Part shown: positions 23,800 to 35,549 of the stretch, one piece after another
How the letters are laid out: each line of letters starts with the position of its first letter
Numbering within the stretch: the first letter of the stretch is position 1
Source: Sindora glabra
Taxonomy: Eukaryota; Streptophyta; Magnoliopsida; Fabales; Fabaceae
Assembly (NCBI GenBank): GCA_020226215.1
Contig: CM035230.1
Span: forward strand, 22,735,883-22,799,882
Direction: 5' to 3'
Length of the DNA: 64,000 bases
Program-made: the position numbers and the translations under genes
The notes under the pieces: generated by a model
Seen by the model: only the letters and a program-made list of their open reading frames with translations
Database searches by the model: none
What the model was told of the DNA's origin: nothing

Positions 23800-25255
23800 G
23801 AGAAAAGCCATGGATGAAGAAATTCATGCAATAGAGAAAAATGAAACATGGGAGCTAATAAATTTGCCTACAAATAAAAGGTCAATTAGAGTAAAGTTAG
23901 TATACAAGGCAAAATACAAGCCTAATGGAGAAATTGATTGCTTAAAAGCAAGATTGGTTGCAAAAGGATACAAAAAAAAGCCAAGTATTGATTACTTTGA
24001 AGTATTTGCTCCTATTACTACATTAGACACAATCCATTTGATTATCTTACTCTTAGCTCAAAATAAATGAAAAATATATCAAATGAATGTTAAGTCTACC
24101 TTTTTGAATAGTGCGTTGGAAGAAGAAGTATATATTAAGCAACTAGTAGGATATGTGATAAAAGGAAAAGAAGAGAAAGTTTACCAATTGAAAAAAGCCT
24201 TATATGGATTAAAACAAACACCAAGAGCATGATATAAGTGAATTGATTCTTATTTTTCTTAACATGGTTTTCTAAGATGTTCATTTAAGCACACTTTATA
24301 TATCAAATTTGTTGATCCTGAAGATATTCTCATTGTGTGCCTTTATGTTAATGATCTTGTTTTTATTGGAATAATTTAAAGATGATTTTAGAATTTAAAG
24401 AGGTTAGGGTGAGTTGCTTTGAAATGACAAATCTGGGTTTGATGTCTTATTTTCTTGGCATTGAAGTTGTTCAGAAAAATGATGGGATTTTTATCTCACA
24501 AAAGAAATATGCTAGTGATATTTTGAAGAAATTTCAAATGAAGAATTCAAAGCCTATTTCAACCCCAATTGAAGAAAAGTTGAAATTAGTCAGGGGAGAT
24601 AAAGGTAAAAGCGTGGATCCTACCTATTACAAGAGTTTAATTAGAAGTCTGAGAAACCTAATAGCAACTAGACCAAATATAGTTTTTAGAGTTAGATTAC
24701 TCAGCAGGTTTATAGAAGAGCCACATGTTTATCATCTACGAGCAACAAAAAGAATTCTTCGTTATATCAAAGGTAACCTAATTGATGGAATTTTTTAAGA
24801 TGGTACTAATGACATGAAACTTGTTAGATATATAGATAGTGATTAGGCTGGAGACATCGAAACTAGGAAAAGCACATCAAGATATGCATTTCATCTAGGC
24901 TCAGGCACAATATCTTGGTCTTCAAAAATAGAACCCATTGTTGCACTCTCTACAGCTAAAGTTGAATATATAGCAGCAGCAAGTTGTGCTACACAAGCAA
25001 TATGGTTAAGAAGAATTCTTAAAGTATTACATCAGAAGTAGAATACTCCTATAGAAATATTTTGTGACAATAAATCTACCATTGCACTTTGCAAGAATCC
25101 AGTCTTTCATGGGAGATCCAAATACATAAACTTTTGGTTCCACAAGATTTGGAAATTGGTAGATGAGAAAGAAATATTAATTGATTATTGTTACACTGAA
25201 GAACAAATTACAGACATTTTTATAAAGCCATTAAAGGTTTAATTATTTTACAAGT
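23800..25255 (+). pseudogene. Copia-2 reverse transcriptase and RNase H, degenerate
   Basis: The RVT_2 domain begins with KAMDEEIHAIEKNETWELI (23805) and continues with VKLVYKAKYKPNGEID and ARLVAKGY, then KALYGLKQTPRA. The catalytic YVDD box reads YVND (near 24345), so one of the two metal-binding Asp residues is lost. The open stretch 24382-24798 holds MTNLGLMSYFLGIEV and later ATKRILRYIKG. RNase H follows with STSRYAFHLGSGTISWSSK, EYIAAASCATQAIWLR and IEIFCDNKSTIALCKNP, ending near 25240. Stops at 24068, 24228 and 24844 and a frameshift near 24375 show it is dead. Confidence 0.85.
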
Positions 25256-25299
25256 TAAAAAGGATGCTTAGAATGACAAATATCTATAAGCTTGATTTA

Positions 25300-25309
25300 T
25301 GGGAGGCAA
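25300..25309 (+). other. Copia-2 polypurine tract
   Basis: The purine-rich GGGAGGCAA sits directly before the 3' LTR start TGTGAG. This is the expected plus-strand primer for retrotransposon replication. Confidence 0.7.
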
Positions 25310-27035
25310 TGTGAGAACATAAACCAAGCAGCACCGCTTAGCCTATTACACTATTTCACCAACTCAGCAAGTTGTCCTTATTGTACCTGCTATCCTAACC
25401 GACTATAGTATTTGCAAGCTATACCTACTGTGCTCCACTCACCCAAGCTATCATTGCTCCACCACTCAAGCATGTGGTTGATTTTATAACATTTTTATTT
25501 TGCAAACTTTTCCTAGAAAAAGGCACTCTACTGTATTATGCCAAAAAGAAGAAGAAGAAGAAGTAATATATATTTAGGGGCAGTTTGGTTCAGACTGGGG
25601 AAAGGGAATGGAATCAGGAAAGGGAATTAGGAGGAAAGGAAAGGAATAGCTCCTGATTACCCAATCTGTTTGGTTCAAATAGGAAAGGAAATCAAGTATT
25701 TTTAATTTACTTTATTAATAATTATTATATTAAAAATAATATATTTATAATTATTTTTAAAATAATTATTATAATTATTATCTTATTATTTTTATTTTAT
25801 TTACTAATATTATAATTTTTATAATTATTTATTATTAATTATTAACATCTTATTAATATTATTTTTATTAATACTCTATTTTAACTATTATTAATATATT
25901 AATAATAATTAATATTATTATAATAATTTTAATAATTATTGTTTATTTAATTATTATTTTTAATATTTATAATTTTATTAATATTATTAATTATTAATAA
26001 TTTAAAAATATTATAATATTAAAAAATAATTATTAAAATTATTATAACATTATTAATATAATTGAAAAATATTATAATATTTATTATTTATTTAGCATTT
26101 AATAATATTATAATATTTTTAATTTATTAAGAATTAATATTATTAAAATAATAATTAAATAAATAATTATTATATATTAATAAAATTATTAATATTTATT
26201 TAAATAAATAATTAATTTATATTAATAATATTATTAATATTTATTTAAAAAATAAATAATATTAATTTTTAATAAATTAAAAATATTATAATATTATTAA
26301 TATAATTAGATAATATTATAATAATAATTATTTATTTAATATTTAATAAAAATTATTTATTTATTAAATAAATATTAATAATATTGTTAATATAAATTAA
26401 TTATTATTTATTTTTATTATTCATCATAATTATTATTTATTAATATTATTAATTTTTGATAACTTAAAAATATTATAATATTATTAACATAATTAAATAA
26501 TATTATAATAATTATTTATTTATTATTATTTATGGTAATAATTATTATAAATAATAAATAATTATTATTTATTTTTTATTTATTATTTTATTATTATTAT
26601 TAATTATTAATATTAAAAATATTATAATATTTAAAATAACATGTATTAAAATACTATAATATTATTAATATAATTAAATAATAATAAAATATTTATTATA
26701 TATTTAATATTTAATAATATTATTAATATATAATGATTATTTGATAATATTATTAGAGAAGATAGGGAAAGGGAATGAGATTTTCCAATGAGTGAGGGGG
26801 AATCACTATTCCCTTAAATGGGGTAATCTCATTAAGGGAAAAAGGGAAAAGAAAATGAGTTTTTTCTCAACCAAACAAAAACAAAAGGAATAAAACTCTG
26901 CAATTCCCTTTCCCTTTTCTGAAACTTCCAAACCAAACGATCCCTTAAAGCATTCAGCCTCTCTTCTCTCTTCTCTTGAATACAATTCTATCACGTGAGT
27001 GTGTGTTAAAGTGTTGTCATGTCAGTGTGATATCA
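25310..27035 (+). repeat. Copia-2 3' LTR, split by a MITE
   Basis: The LTR is in two parts, 25310-25576 and 26948-27035, summing to 355 bp, against 353 bp for the 5' LTR. It starts TGTGAGAACATAAACC and ends GTGATATCA, followed by the ATTAA target duplication at 27036-27040. The insertion lies between the AAGTAATATATATTTA side and the AAGCATTCAGCCTCTC side. A short (AAG)n run near 25545 is specific to this copy. Confidence 0.85.
25577..26944. mobile_element. Tourist-like (PIF/Harbinger) MITE, 1.37 kb, AT-only interior
   Basis: The ends are GGGGCAGTTTGGTTCAGAC and, reverse-complemented from the right, GGGATCGTTTGGTTTGGAAG, a Tourist-type TIR. TTA target duplications lie at 25574-25576 and 26945-26947, as known for PIF/Harbinger. 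The uninterrupted site is present in the 5' LTR of the same Copia. The outer ~110 bp on each side is rich in GGGAAA/TTTCCC words. The ~1.1-kb core is almost purely A and T, made of ATTATTAATA-type words, and contains no ORF. It is unusually long for a MITE because of this core. Confidence 0.85.
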
Positions 27036-27988
27036 ATTAATATCTCCTATTATTATTCAATCAAAATAAATATTAATTTAAATATTAGAATATACGTAAT
27101 GAATCATCCATCATGTATACTTTTTTATTTTGGTACAAAATATCTCAACCAATCAGGCATCTCCCTCGACAGGCTTGCAGATTTGGGAATTATCATATCC
27201 TCCTTCTAAGCTACGGGTATTCTATTTCTCTGTTCCCACTTGATAACAGTTTTAAGAGCTACTTTAGAACTTGATTCTGTTTTATTAGGATATCTTAATT
27301 ATATGCTGTATTATATTTTTATTTTATAGTTTTAGACTCTCGTTTGTGGCTATTTTACCCGTAGTAGTAGTGCCAATGTAACATTTTAGCCTTCATTTGT
27401 TTTAATAAAAAAACTAAAAATAGAAATATAATTTTTAAATATTAAGATAATAAAAAATATTTTATATATTTACTCAATATCAAAGATGAAGAATGTGATA
27501 AAAATAATATTTTTATTTAAAAAAGTTAATTTTCTCAAGTGCTTCTCGCTTAATTAAATAAGAAAAAATAGATCGCCGATCCACATTTATGTTTTTATAA
27601 CTTGTAAGTATTGCAAGAGTTAATAAGTAAGTAAGGAATTATGTAATAGTGAAATTTTCGATCGTATCATTTCCTTTTCACCAAAAAAGGAAAAGGAAAA
27701 TTTTGAACGTTTAACAAATATCTTGAATTATAATTGGAGTTATTGTCACCGCAATGTGGTGATGATACTACACCAACTCGCAATACTTGTGATTTAACTA
27801 TACAATTTTAGTTTATTATAATTTCAGTATCTTCCGCTAATGTGACGACCACGAAACATATTGCAATTCACGATTAGATACGCAAATTATAGTATATATT
27901 TAAATTATGAACGGTGTCACGTGGAATGGTTGCAGTAATATTATGATTGTCATAAACACACCCCAAAATAATTTAGATAAAATTTAGA
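27036..27988. other. Intergenic DNA between two Copia elements
   Basis: No gene recognised. The 77-codon frame at 26976-27209 spans the LTR edge and has no family resemblance. 27400-27545 resembles the dispersed AT-rich repeat of 17021-17562 (AAATATAATTTTTAAATATT, then AAAAGTTAATTTTCTCAAG). Confidence 0.4.
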
Positions 27989-28414
27989 TGTTAGAATTTT
28001 TCATAAAGTGAGCTGTTATTAATTGATAATTTTTTATTTAATAAAATTGATTAGTTAAAATTTAATCCAATTATAAGACATATATGAAGCTCATTTAAAA
28101 TTATGATCTTATAAATATGGGTTTAGCACATCTATATAGTTATGTGTGGTTTGACAGTTGTGTAAACCCAATAACTCAGTAATCCTTTTATGAAGAGGAT
28201 TATTAAGGTTTATAAATAAAGGATTATGGATAAGTCTCCTCTTTATTTTTTATACACACGGTTACTACCTATTAAGAGCTATTACTAAAGAAAAGAGCAA
28301 AGAGGAAGATCTAGTTAAAAGAGAATTTATTAATTTTCACTGAATTCAATTATGATTACAAATCTACCAAGTAAGTAAAATATAATTAATTATTCTGGGT
28401 TTTAATATCATACA
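27989..28414 (+). repeat. Copia-3 5' LTR (426 bp)
   Basis: It starts TGTTAGAATTTTTCATAAAG and ends near ATATCATACA. It aligns over its full length with the 3' LTR, including the conserved GAGGAAGATCTAGTTAAA block near 28302. The two LTRs differ at many positions, indicating an old insertion. Confidence 0.85.
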
Positions 28415-28481
28415 TGTAAGCTCTGATACGACATGTTACATATATAATATTAAAATTCAAAATAATTAATTATATTTTATA
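28379..28481. repeat. Hairpin at the 5' LTR/leader junction with inverted PBS-like core
   Basis: The arm AAAATATAATTAATTATTCT...CATGTAA (28379-28419) is followed by the core GCTCTGATAC (28420-28429) and then an inverted arm from about 28437 to 28481 (TTACATATATAATATTAAAA...TTAATTATATTTTA). The core is the reverse complement of the tRNA-Met primer binding site GTATCAGAGC. So the place where a plus-strand PBS is expected carries it in the minus orientation, flanked by inverted LTR-end sequence. Confidence 0.6.
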
Positions 28482-29344
28482 TTATTTTAATTGAAGATTT
28501 ATGATGAAATTTTATATGTATGATTTCCAAAATAAAATCATACGATTAATTTATAATGTTTGTTTTATAATTTTTTAATGTATCTTCATGAACTTTTTAT
28601 TAGAAAAGATTTTAGATTAATATTCTATTTATATATATTAGGATTGTTGAATTAGAAATCCTAATTTATCGCATGAAATTATGCGGGAAGTATATAACGT
28701 TTGGGGTTCTGTTGAGAATTTGCATAAAGGACTTTTTTTTAGTTTCGGTAAGCATATAACATTTGGTGTGTTGTTTTAACATTAAATTATTATATATCCA
28801 TCAGGACCTCTAGCAAGCATATTTCATTCCGATGTGTATATCTAAATCGTAGTTCCTACATATATATCTAGGACACTTGGTGTGCTGTTTCATATATATA
28901 TATATGCGTGGACATCTGACATATATATACACACACACATAAGCTTTCTAGTTTTTTCGTTTGGCGTGCATACCGATGCAAATCACAGCCAGCGACTTGG
29001 TGGCTAATATGGATTTGTAATCAAATCCATTAGCATGACATTACGCTGGCGTGAAACCTCTTAAAGATGATAAGGCTTTATAAGCCTCTGTGTTGGTAAA
29101 GAATTACGAATGTCTATGCATCTATGGTAAAGAACTATCATACACGTTTTTTCCCTTTTCTGTTAGTAAAAGCATTGGAATCGTGATAATGCCTGATGGG
29201 AATTTATGAAACAATAGCTTGAAATCACGCCTTGGTGGAATTGTTTTTGTTATACTGTTTTATTTATTTAATTTATTTTTATTTTGGTTAATAAAATTGA
29301 TCCATCAGTTTTATTATAATTCATACAGTAAAACTGTAAAACAC

Positions 29345-29394
<50 letters not shown>

Positions 29395-30240
29395 CTATTT
29401 TTAAATTAATTAAATAATATTTTCCTTAATTATAAAATCATGAAATCTTTTGGAAAAATAGAGTAATATGCTTATAATCCACTGATGATATTCACTTTTC
29501 CTATTTTTTTATTATTTCAAAGAGTGAATATAATTAAATATTATAATTAGATTAATTTCTAAATTTTGTTCAAGACTTTATTATGTAACATTATTTAAAG
29601 GTTTATTGAGATGTATTAAGTTTTGACATCTCATCAAGAATGACCCATTATATACATATGGTTGAGTATGTAAATTGAGATATTGGATAATTTATTTTTT
29701 CTAATTTAAGAAAAATTTTCATTAGTAACTATAAATGCTTAGCTACCAAAGTGGCTCATTTATAGTGATTAGTGAAATATTTTCTTATTCAGAAATCATA
29801 GGATAGTACTAGAATTATTTTATATAAGTCACCTGCCTAAAGGAAATTATTATGTAAGATAATTTTGGTATGCAATATAAGGCATCACAGGTTAGAAATA
29901 TATTAGTTTAGAAAATCTATCTGTCCAAAGGAGATGGATTTTTTAAAAATTGGATATTTTTATATTAGCCTTATGAGGTACTTAGCTAGTATGTCATATT
30001 CTCTGCCTAAAAGAGAGAATATGATGATGCACCTAGGACTCTCCAATTATTGTAGCACATCAAGAATCTGTTACTATTTATATTCTTTTTAAATTATTCG
30101 TTGTTAATTATTGCAATTTATCTTAAACTAGTGACTTTTGCTGATAAATGCCAATTAAGCTACCATTGAGATCCTACTATAGATCTAACCTATAAGAGAT
30201 GGAATGAAGACCTGAACTTTACCTTAGTCACGAGCGATAT
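28482..30240. other. Copia-3 leader region, non-coding
   Basis: About 1.8 kb separates the 5' LTR from gag. It holds an ATATATA/ACACAC stretch near 28890-28940, a (TA)n microsatellite at about 29350-29390, and repeated CCTAAAGGA/CCAAAGGAG words near 29835 and 29924. No ORF was recognised. Long leaders of this kind are common in plant Copia elements; a further insertion inside it cannot be excluded. Confidence 0.5.
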
Positions 30241-31020
30241 AGACATAACCTCATGTATCAATCCACTCACTGCCATCACTAGCCCAAAGTACTGCTGAAC
30301 AAAAGGAGTTATTTGCCAAGTGGGATAGAGCAAATCGTATATGTCTACATGTTATTAAGAGATCTGTCTTTGAACATCTTTTGAGTGGGATAGATGAGAT
30401 TAAGGATGTTAAAGAACGCCATGATGCTATTAGTTAAATGTACCAAAAATCCAACAAGTCTGAGGTTGAGAATCTTATGAGTGAGCTAACAAGCATGAGG
30501 TATGATCTTGTTGGAAATGTTAAAGACTTCATCATGAAAATGGTCCACATCAGAAATAAATTAGCTTCCCATGAAATCACCTTACCTAACAAAATTTATT
30601 CTTCACCATGCCATCAATTCTCTTCCTCATGAATTCACCTAAATTAAAACTGCCTACAACACCATGAATGAAGTTTAGAGTATTAATGATCTTATATCCA
30701 AATGTGTTTCTGAAGAGGAAAAACTCAAAAGAGAGAAAAATGAGAGTGTCCTTACTCACCATTAACTCCAAACCTACCCACCAGAAAGATTACAACAAGT
30801 CTAGAAAGTTTAGGTCAAAAGCTCCTAATAAGTTTCAGGGCAATAAAAGCTAAGGCAATAATTAGACAAAAGGGATAAGTGATCCTAAAGCTATCATTAA
30901 GAAAGAGAATAATATTTTTTTTTGCAAAAAGAAAGGTCATAAGAAATTCGAGTGTCATAAATACAAGTCTTGGTTAGAGAAAAGGGGTAAGCAAGAAGGT
31001 AAACTACTAACTTTCATTTG
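30241..31020 (+). pseudogene. Copia-3 gag region, degenerate
   Basis: The gag frame contains LFAKWDRANRICLHVIKRS then EVENLMSELTSMRYDLVGNV and DFIMKMVHIRNKL, all standard Copia gag blocks. A basic stretch follows, and then a zinc-knuckle relic, FFCKKKGHKKFECHKYKSW near 30920-30975, in which the first Cys of CCHC is replaced. A stop at 30435 and a frameshift near 30600 break the gene. Confidence 0.8.
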
Positions 31021-32774
31021 TTTTGAATCCCATTTTGTTAGTGCACCATTAAACTCATGGTAGGCTTGATAGTGGTGCAACTGTTCATGTTGCTGTTACT
31101 TTGTAGAGGTTCAAAAGCAAACGGAAAGCCAAGTGAGAAAGAGGCTAAGCTTAGACTTGGAAATAATGCTTGAATTGGAAGTCAGTTTTATAGGAACAAT
31201 AAGTTTAAATTTAAGGTCTGGTTTTGAACTTATTTTGGAAAATATTTTTTATATGCCCTTTTTAGGAGAAATTTAATTTCATTTTCTATTTTGAATAAAT
31301 ATGGTTATCATTTTATTATTAAAAATGGAAAAGTTGATTTGTCTTTAAGTTCTAAAATTGTTAGTGAATTTAAGCTTGATGATAGTTTATATAGATTGTT
31401 CTTAGCCCAAGATAATGAATACAATACTATGCATGTTGAAAACATAGTGTCCAAGAGAACCTTAGTTAGTGAAAAGTATTTTTTGTTATGGCATTAAAGA
31501 TTGGGTCACATCTCAAATGAGAGAATTAATAGATTAATAAAAAATGATTCTTTACCTTCTCTTAATTCTAAAAACTTAGACACATGTGTTGATTGTATAA
31601 GAGGTAAGTTAACTAAGACTAAAAGCAAATGTGCCATTCAAAGTTCTGACCTTTTAGAAATTGTGCATACTGATATTAGTGGACCTACTTACTCTTACTC
31701 TATGTGGTAATAAATATTTTGTTACCTTTATTGATGATTTTTCTCATTGTAGGTTATCTTTACCTAATTAAGGAGAAGTCTAATGCTTTTGAAAATTTTA
31801 AATTTTTAAAATGGTGGTAGAGAAACAATTTGAAAAAGTCAGTCAAGATTGTTAGGTCTAATTGAAGTGGTGAATATTATAGGTAAACATGGCACAACTG
31901 GATAACATATGGGATTATTTGTGAAATACCTATAAGAGAATAGGGATAATTATCCAATATACTATGCTTGGTAGTCCTGAGCAAAATGGTATAGGCTGAG
32001 AGACAAAATTGCACTCTTAAAGATATGATGAGGAGTATGATGAAGTAGAACCAATATTCCTGAATCCCTTTGGGGAGAAGCCATCAAATCTGCATTATAT
32101 ATATTGAATAGAGTACTTAGCAAATCTATAACAAAAACACCTTTTGAATTATGGACTGGAAGGAGACATAGCTTAAACCATTTTTGAGTTTAGGGATGTC
32201 CTACAGAAGTTAGAATTTACAATCCTTTTCAAAAAAAAAATTGAACCTCGATTTACTTGTTGCTACTTCATAGGGTACCCGAACCATTCCAAAGGGTACA
32301 AATTCTATTGTCCTGAATGTGGAGCAAAAATTATAGAGTCATAGGTGGCAAAATTTTTGGAATGGGATACTACAAATAAAAGCATCATAGAAGTTGTCAA
32401 TGATAATGAACCTGCAAGATATGTCACTTTCCCTTTGGCAAACCCACAAAGTCTTGCAATACTAGTAGATATTGAAAGAGAAGAAAATATGCAGTAAAAT
32501 ACAAATCCTCTCCCTCTTACTTATCCTCCTAATCCAATTCCTGATCTTGTTGATGTAATTCAAGCTCAGGAGAATGAAATTAAGGTGCCTTTGAGAAAAT
32601 CTACTAAACAAAGAAGATCTGCAATCTCTAATGATTACTTAGTTTTTTTTTTTGCGAGAGTGACTATGATATTAGTCATGTTGTTGAACCTGTGACTTTT
32701 AAAGTTTTTCTTGGAGAGAGTGACTATGATATTAGTCATGTTGTTGACCCTGTGACTTTTAAAGATGCAATAAC
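31020..32774 (+). pseudogene. Copia-3 protease, pre-integrase and integrase, degenerate
   Basis: The protease is barely recognisable (31040-31260). The GAG-pre-integrase domain is well preserved: NKYGYHFIIKNGKV (31294) through a stop at 31498, then RLGHISNERINRLIKND, the CVDCIRGKLTKTKSK zinc-binding signature, and LLEIVHTDISGP (31660). The integrase core follows in shreds (YFVTFIDDFSH near 31710, SPEQNG near 31975, TKTPFELWTGRR near 32130). The C-terminal part ends with the duplicated ESDYDISHVVxPVTFK block directly before the first solo LTR. Many frameshifts exclude function. Confidence 0.8.
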
Positions 32775-32775
32775 T
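32652..32775. repeat. Tandem ~61-bp duplication in Copia-3 pol
   Basis: GAGAGTGACTATGATATTAG followed by TCATGTTGTTGA and CCTGTGACTTTTAAAG occurs twice in a row (near 32655 and 32716). It encodes two copies of a ~20-residue block between integrase and RT. The copies are nearly identical, so this duplication is fairly recent relative to the element. Confidence 0.8.
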
Positions 32776-33765
32776 GTTGGTGTATGTCCTAGAACCAATC
32801 ATATAGATGATTGAAGTTATATACAATGTATTATGTTTTAGGCAATTTAATTATTATATTTTATTTTTATTATTATTATGCGTAATTTATAACTTAATAT
32901 AATAATTATCCTTGGAACAGCTTTGCTATTCCTAAAATACCCCTAGTCAAGTATTATTACGAAAAGGATAATAATAATACATCGAGACTAGCATGTATAG
33001 TGACTGATGATTACGAATCATGGATATGTGATATCAAGTCAATACATGAGTACATTGCTAGTGAACAATGTACTGGACTAACCCACTATGAGAATATTAC
33101 ATGGATAAACGTGTCATAAGTTATTCTCATATGATCACAAATACACATAAACCTTTGACCTGAAGTCACTACGGTTCCCTACATGAGGAATTACTCACTT
33201 TAATATTGTCCTATGTCACCTTTAATCAGGATGACAAGTAGGGCATTGATTGGGTGTGTCATAAATCATGCAGAGGGAAGTGAGTGATGTAAATGGGATT
33301 TTGTTACTCTTGTATAAAAGAGAAATATCCTTGGGCCCCTTGATTGAGTGAGACTTAGAAATGCATGGCCATGCTCAGTTGAATTAATATGTGATATTAA
33401 TTATTTATTTTAAGTCTACTCAGCATCAAGAAATATAAATTGAACATTGACGAGGATGACACATTCCATGCCTCTAGTTCAATTTGGATATTATTATAAA
33501 AGGGTTATGATGCAAAACGTTGATCATGTATTAGGTGGATGTCGAATCACAGACATTCTTACTACTTGAGTGGCAGTGATGTATTGCTAGATATCGTTCG
33601 CTGTCTATGGCTCAATAATAAGTCATTGTTAACATAGTAAGAACCTACAGGGTCACACAAAAGGAGTAGGAATAAGATAATAATTAATTGGACTTTAATT
33701 ATATTAATATCCAATTAATTGAACTTATTTTCGTGCATATATATTATTAAGAATAATAAATTCAC

Positions 33766-33817
<52 letters not shown>

Positions 33818-34451
33818 GTGATATTATTTGATATTAAAGTAATATTAAGTAATTATCTTATCAGATATTAGATAAATATATTATGAGATAATATTATTTT
33901 GATATTTGATAACTATATGCAATTATCTAATATTAAGATATTTATATTATGAGATAATATCATTATCTAATATTAGATAATTAATAGATAAGTCTTATCT
34001 CTCCCCATTATCTCTAGGATAAGGATAAGATGAGTTGTTAAGTGTGATTAGGATTTTGGAAGCATTATCCTAGTTGGACTAGGATTATGACTTGCCTAAG
34101 TTCTATAAAAGGGGACTTGAGGGCAGCACTTAATAATCATGTTTTTAAGTTTCCATATAAACACTAAATCACTCAGAAAACATCCAATCCTAATTCTTAA
34201 AGAGAAAAACGTATCCTAGCAGACGCGTGGAAGGTGAGAGGTCGTTGTTCATTCCGTGTGGATACCGTAGAGATGCTGTACCTTTCGGTCGGCGTTTGAT
34301 TCATCCGCTCTCAAGTTTTAATCAGTAGAAAACACGAGTGCCCAATAGGTAAAATCCTAATCATTGACTTATGCTTTTTGCATGGATCCTAAGTAGAATT
34401 CGGATCAAAATTATAAAATTCCGTTGCATGTGATAATTCGAATTCCTAACA
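32775..34451 (+). mobile_element. Solo LTR 1 (1677 bp) inserted in Copia-3
   Basis: It starts TGTTGGTGTATGTCCTAG and ends AATTCCTAACA, with the 5-bp target duplication ATAAC at 32770-32774 and 34452-34456. Removing the LTR and one ATAAC restores the Copia-3 frame (KDAIT joined to SPQSNIWMD). Inside are a (TA)n run near 33770-33814 and a likely TATA box in TTCTATAAAAGGGGACTTGA near 34100. No internal coding region of this family is present, so it is a solo LTR formed by LTR-LTR recombination. Confidence 0.9.
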
Positions 34452-34456
34452 ATAAC

Positions 34457-35549
34457 TAGTCCACAGTCTAATATATGGATGGATGTAATGAAAGATGAAA
34501 TGAATTCTATGGCTCACAATGGTGTTTTGGAGCTTGTTGAGCTACCAAATAGATGTAAACCTATTGATTGTAAATGGGTGTACAAAACAAAAAAAGATTC
34601 TAAGGGAAATGTTGAAAGGCTTAAAGCTAGATTGGTGGCAAAAGAATTCGCCCAAAAAGAAGGAGTGGACTATAGTGAGAGTGGACTATAGTGAGACCTT
34701 TTTACTAGTGTCATCTAAAGATTCCTTTAGAATTATCATGTCCTTGGTAGCACATTATGACTTAGAGCTGTATCAAATAGATGTGAAGACAACCTTTTTG
34801 AATGGGGAATTGAAAAAAGAAGTTTATATGGTACAGCCAAAAGGTTTTCAAGAACCTGAAAAAGAATACTTAGTGTGTCGACTTAAAAAGTCTATTTAGT
34901 GGGCTTAAACAAGCTTCTAAGCAATAATATTTTAAATTTGATGAGGTGATCACTTCCATGGGCTTTGAAGAAAATAAAGTTCATTAATCCATATACCTTA
35001 AGATCAGTAGGAGAAAGGACATTTTTCTTGTCCTCTATGTGGATGATATTCTATTAACCAATAATGATAAAGGATTGTTGCATGAGACTAAACAATCATT
35101 GTCCAAGATTTTTGACATGAAAGATCTTGAGAATGCTTTATTTATTCTTAGGATAAAGATTTGTAGAGATCAATCTAAAAATTTGTTGGAACTTTCACAA
35201 AGGTCTTACACTGATCGTATACTCATTAGATTTAATATGCAGAATTGTAAGGGTAGGGATGCACCTATTATAAAAAATGATAAACTCAACCTTAGTTAAT
35301 GTCCCAAGAATGATTTAGAAAGAGAATCAATGAAGAATATACCTTATTCTAGTGCAGTGGGGAGTCTCATGTATGCATAAGTCTGTACTAAGCCAAACAT
35401 TGCTTTTGCAATTGGAGTTCTTAGTATGTATCTTTCTAATTCTGGTATAGGATCATTAGGTTGTTGTCAAGAAAGTGTTAAGGTATTTACAAAAGATAAA
35501 AGATTACATACTAGTTTATAGAAAAGTTGATAATCTTAAGATTAGTTAG
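34457..35549 (+). pseudogene. Copia-3 reverse transcriptase, degenerate
   Basis: The RVT_2 domain opens with IWMDVMKDEMNSM and shows CKWVYKTKKDSKGNVERLKA, RLVAKEFAQKEGVDYSE, YQIDVKTTFLNGELKKEVYM and an intact catalytic box LYVDDILL (35036-35060). A 16-bp tandem duplication at 34665-34696 throws the frame out after GVDYSE. Further stops occur near 34900, 34987 and 35299. The following connection domain (VCTKPNIAFAIGVLSMYLS) leads into RNase H, which is split by the second solo LTR at 35550. Confidence 0.85.
34665..34696. repeat. 16-bp tandem duplication in Copia-3 RT
   Basis: GTGGACTATAGTGAGA is present twice back to back (34665-34680 and 34681-34696). Sixteen is not a multiple of three, so this alone frameshifts the RT right after GVDYSE. 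Confidence 0.9.

Larger units (their letters stand above)
20640..27035 (+). mobile_element. Full-length but defective Ty1/Copia retrotransposon (Copia-2)
   Basis: The element has two LTRs starting TGTGAGAACA (20640 and 25310), a polypurine tract before the 3' LTR, and the Copia gene order gag, protease, integrase, reverse transcriptase, RNase H in between. The 5-bp target duplication ATTAA is at 20635-20639 and 27036-27040. The 3' LTR is interrupted by a MITE (25577-26944); without the MITE the element is about 5.0 kb. All protein regions carry stops and frameshifts, so it is non-autonomous now. Confidence 0.9.
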
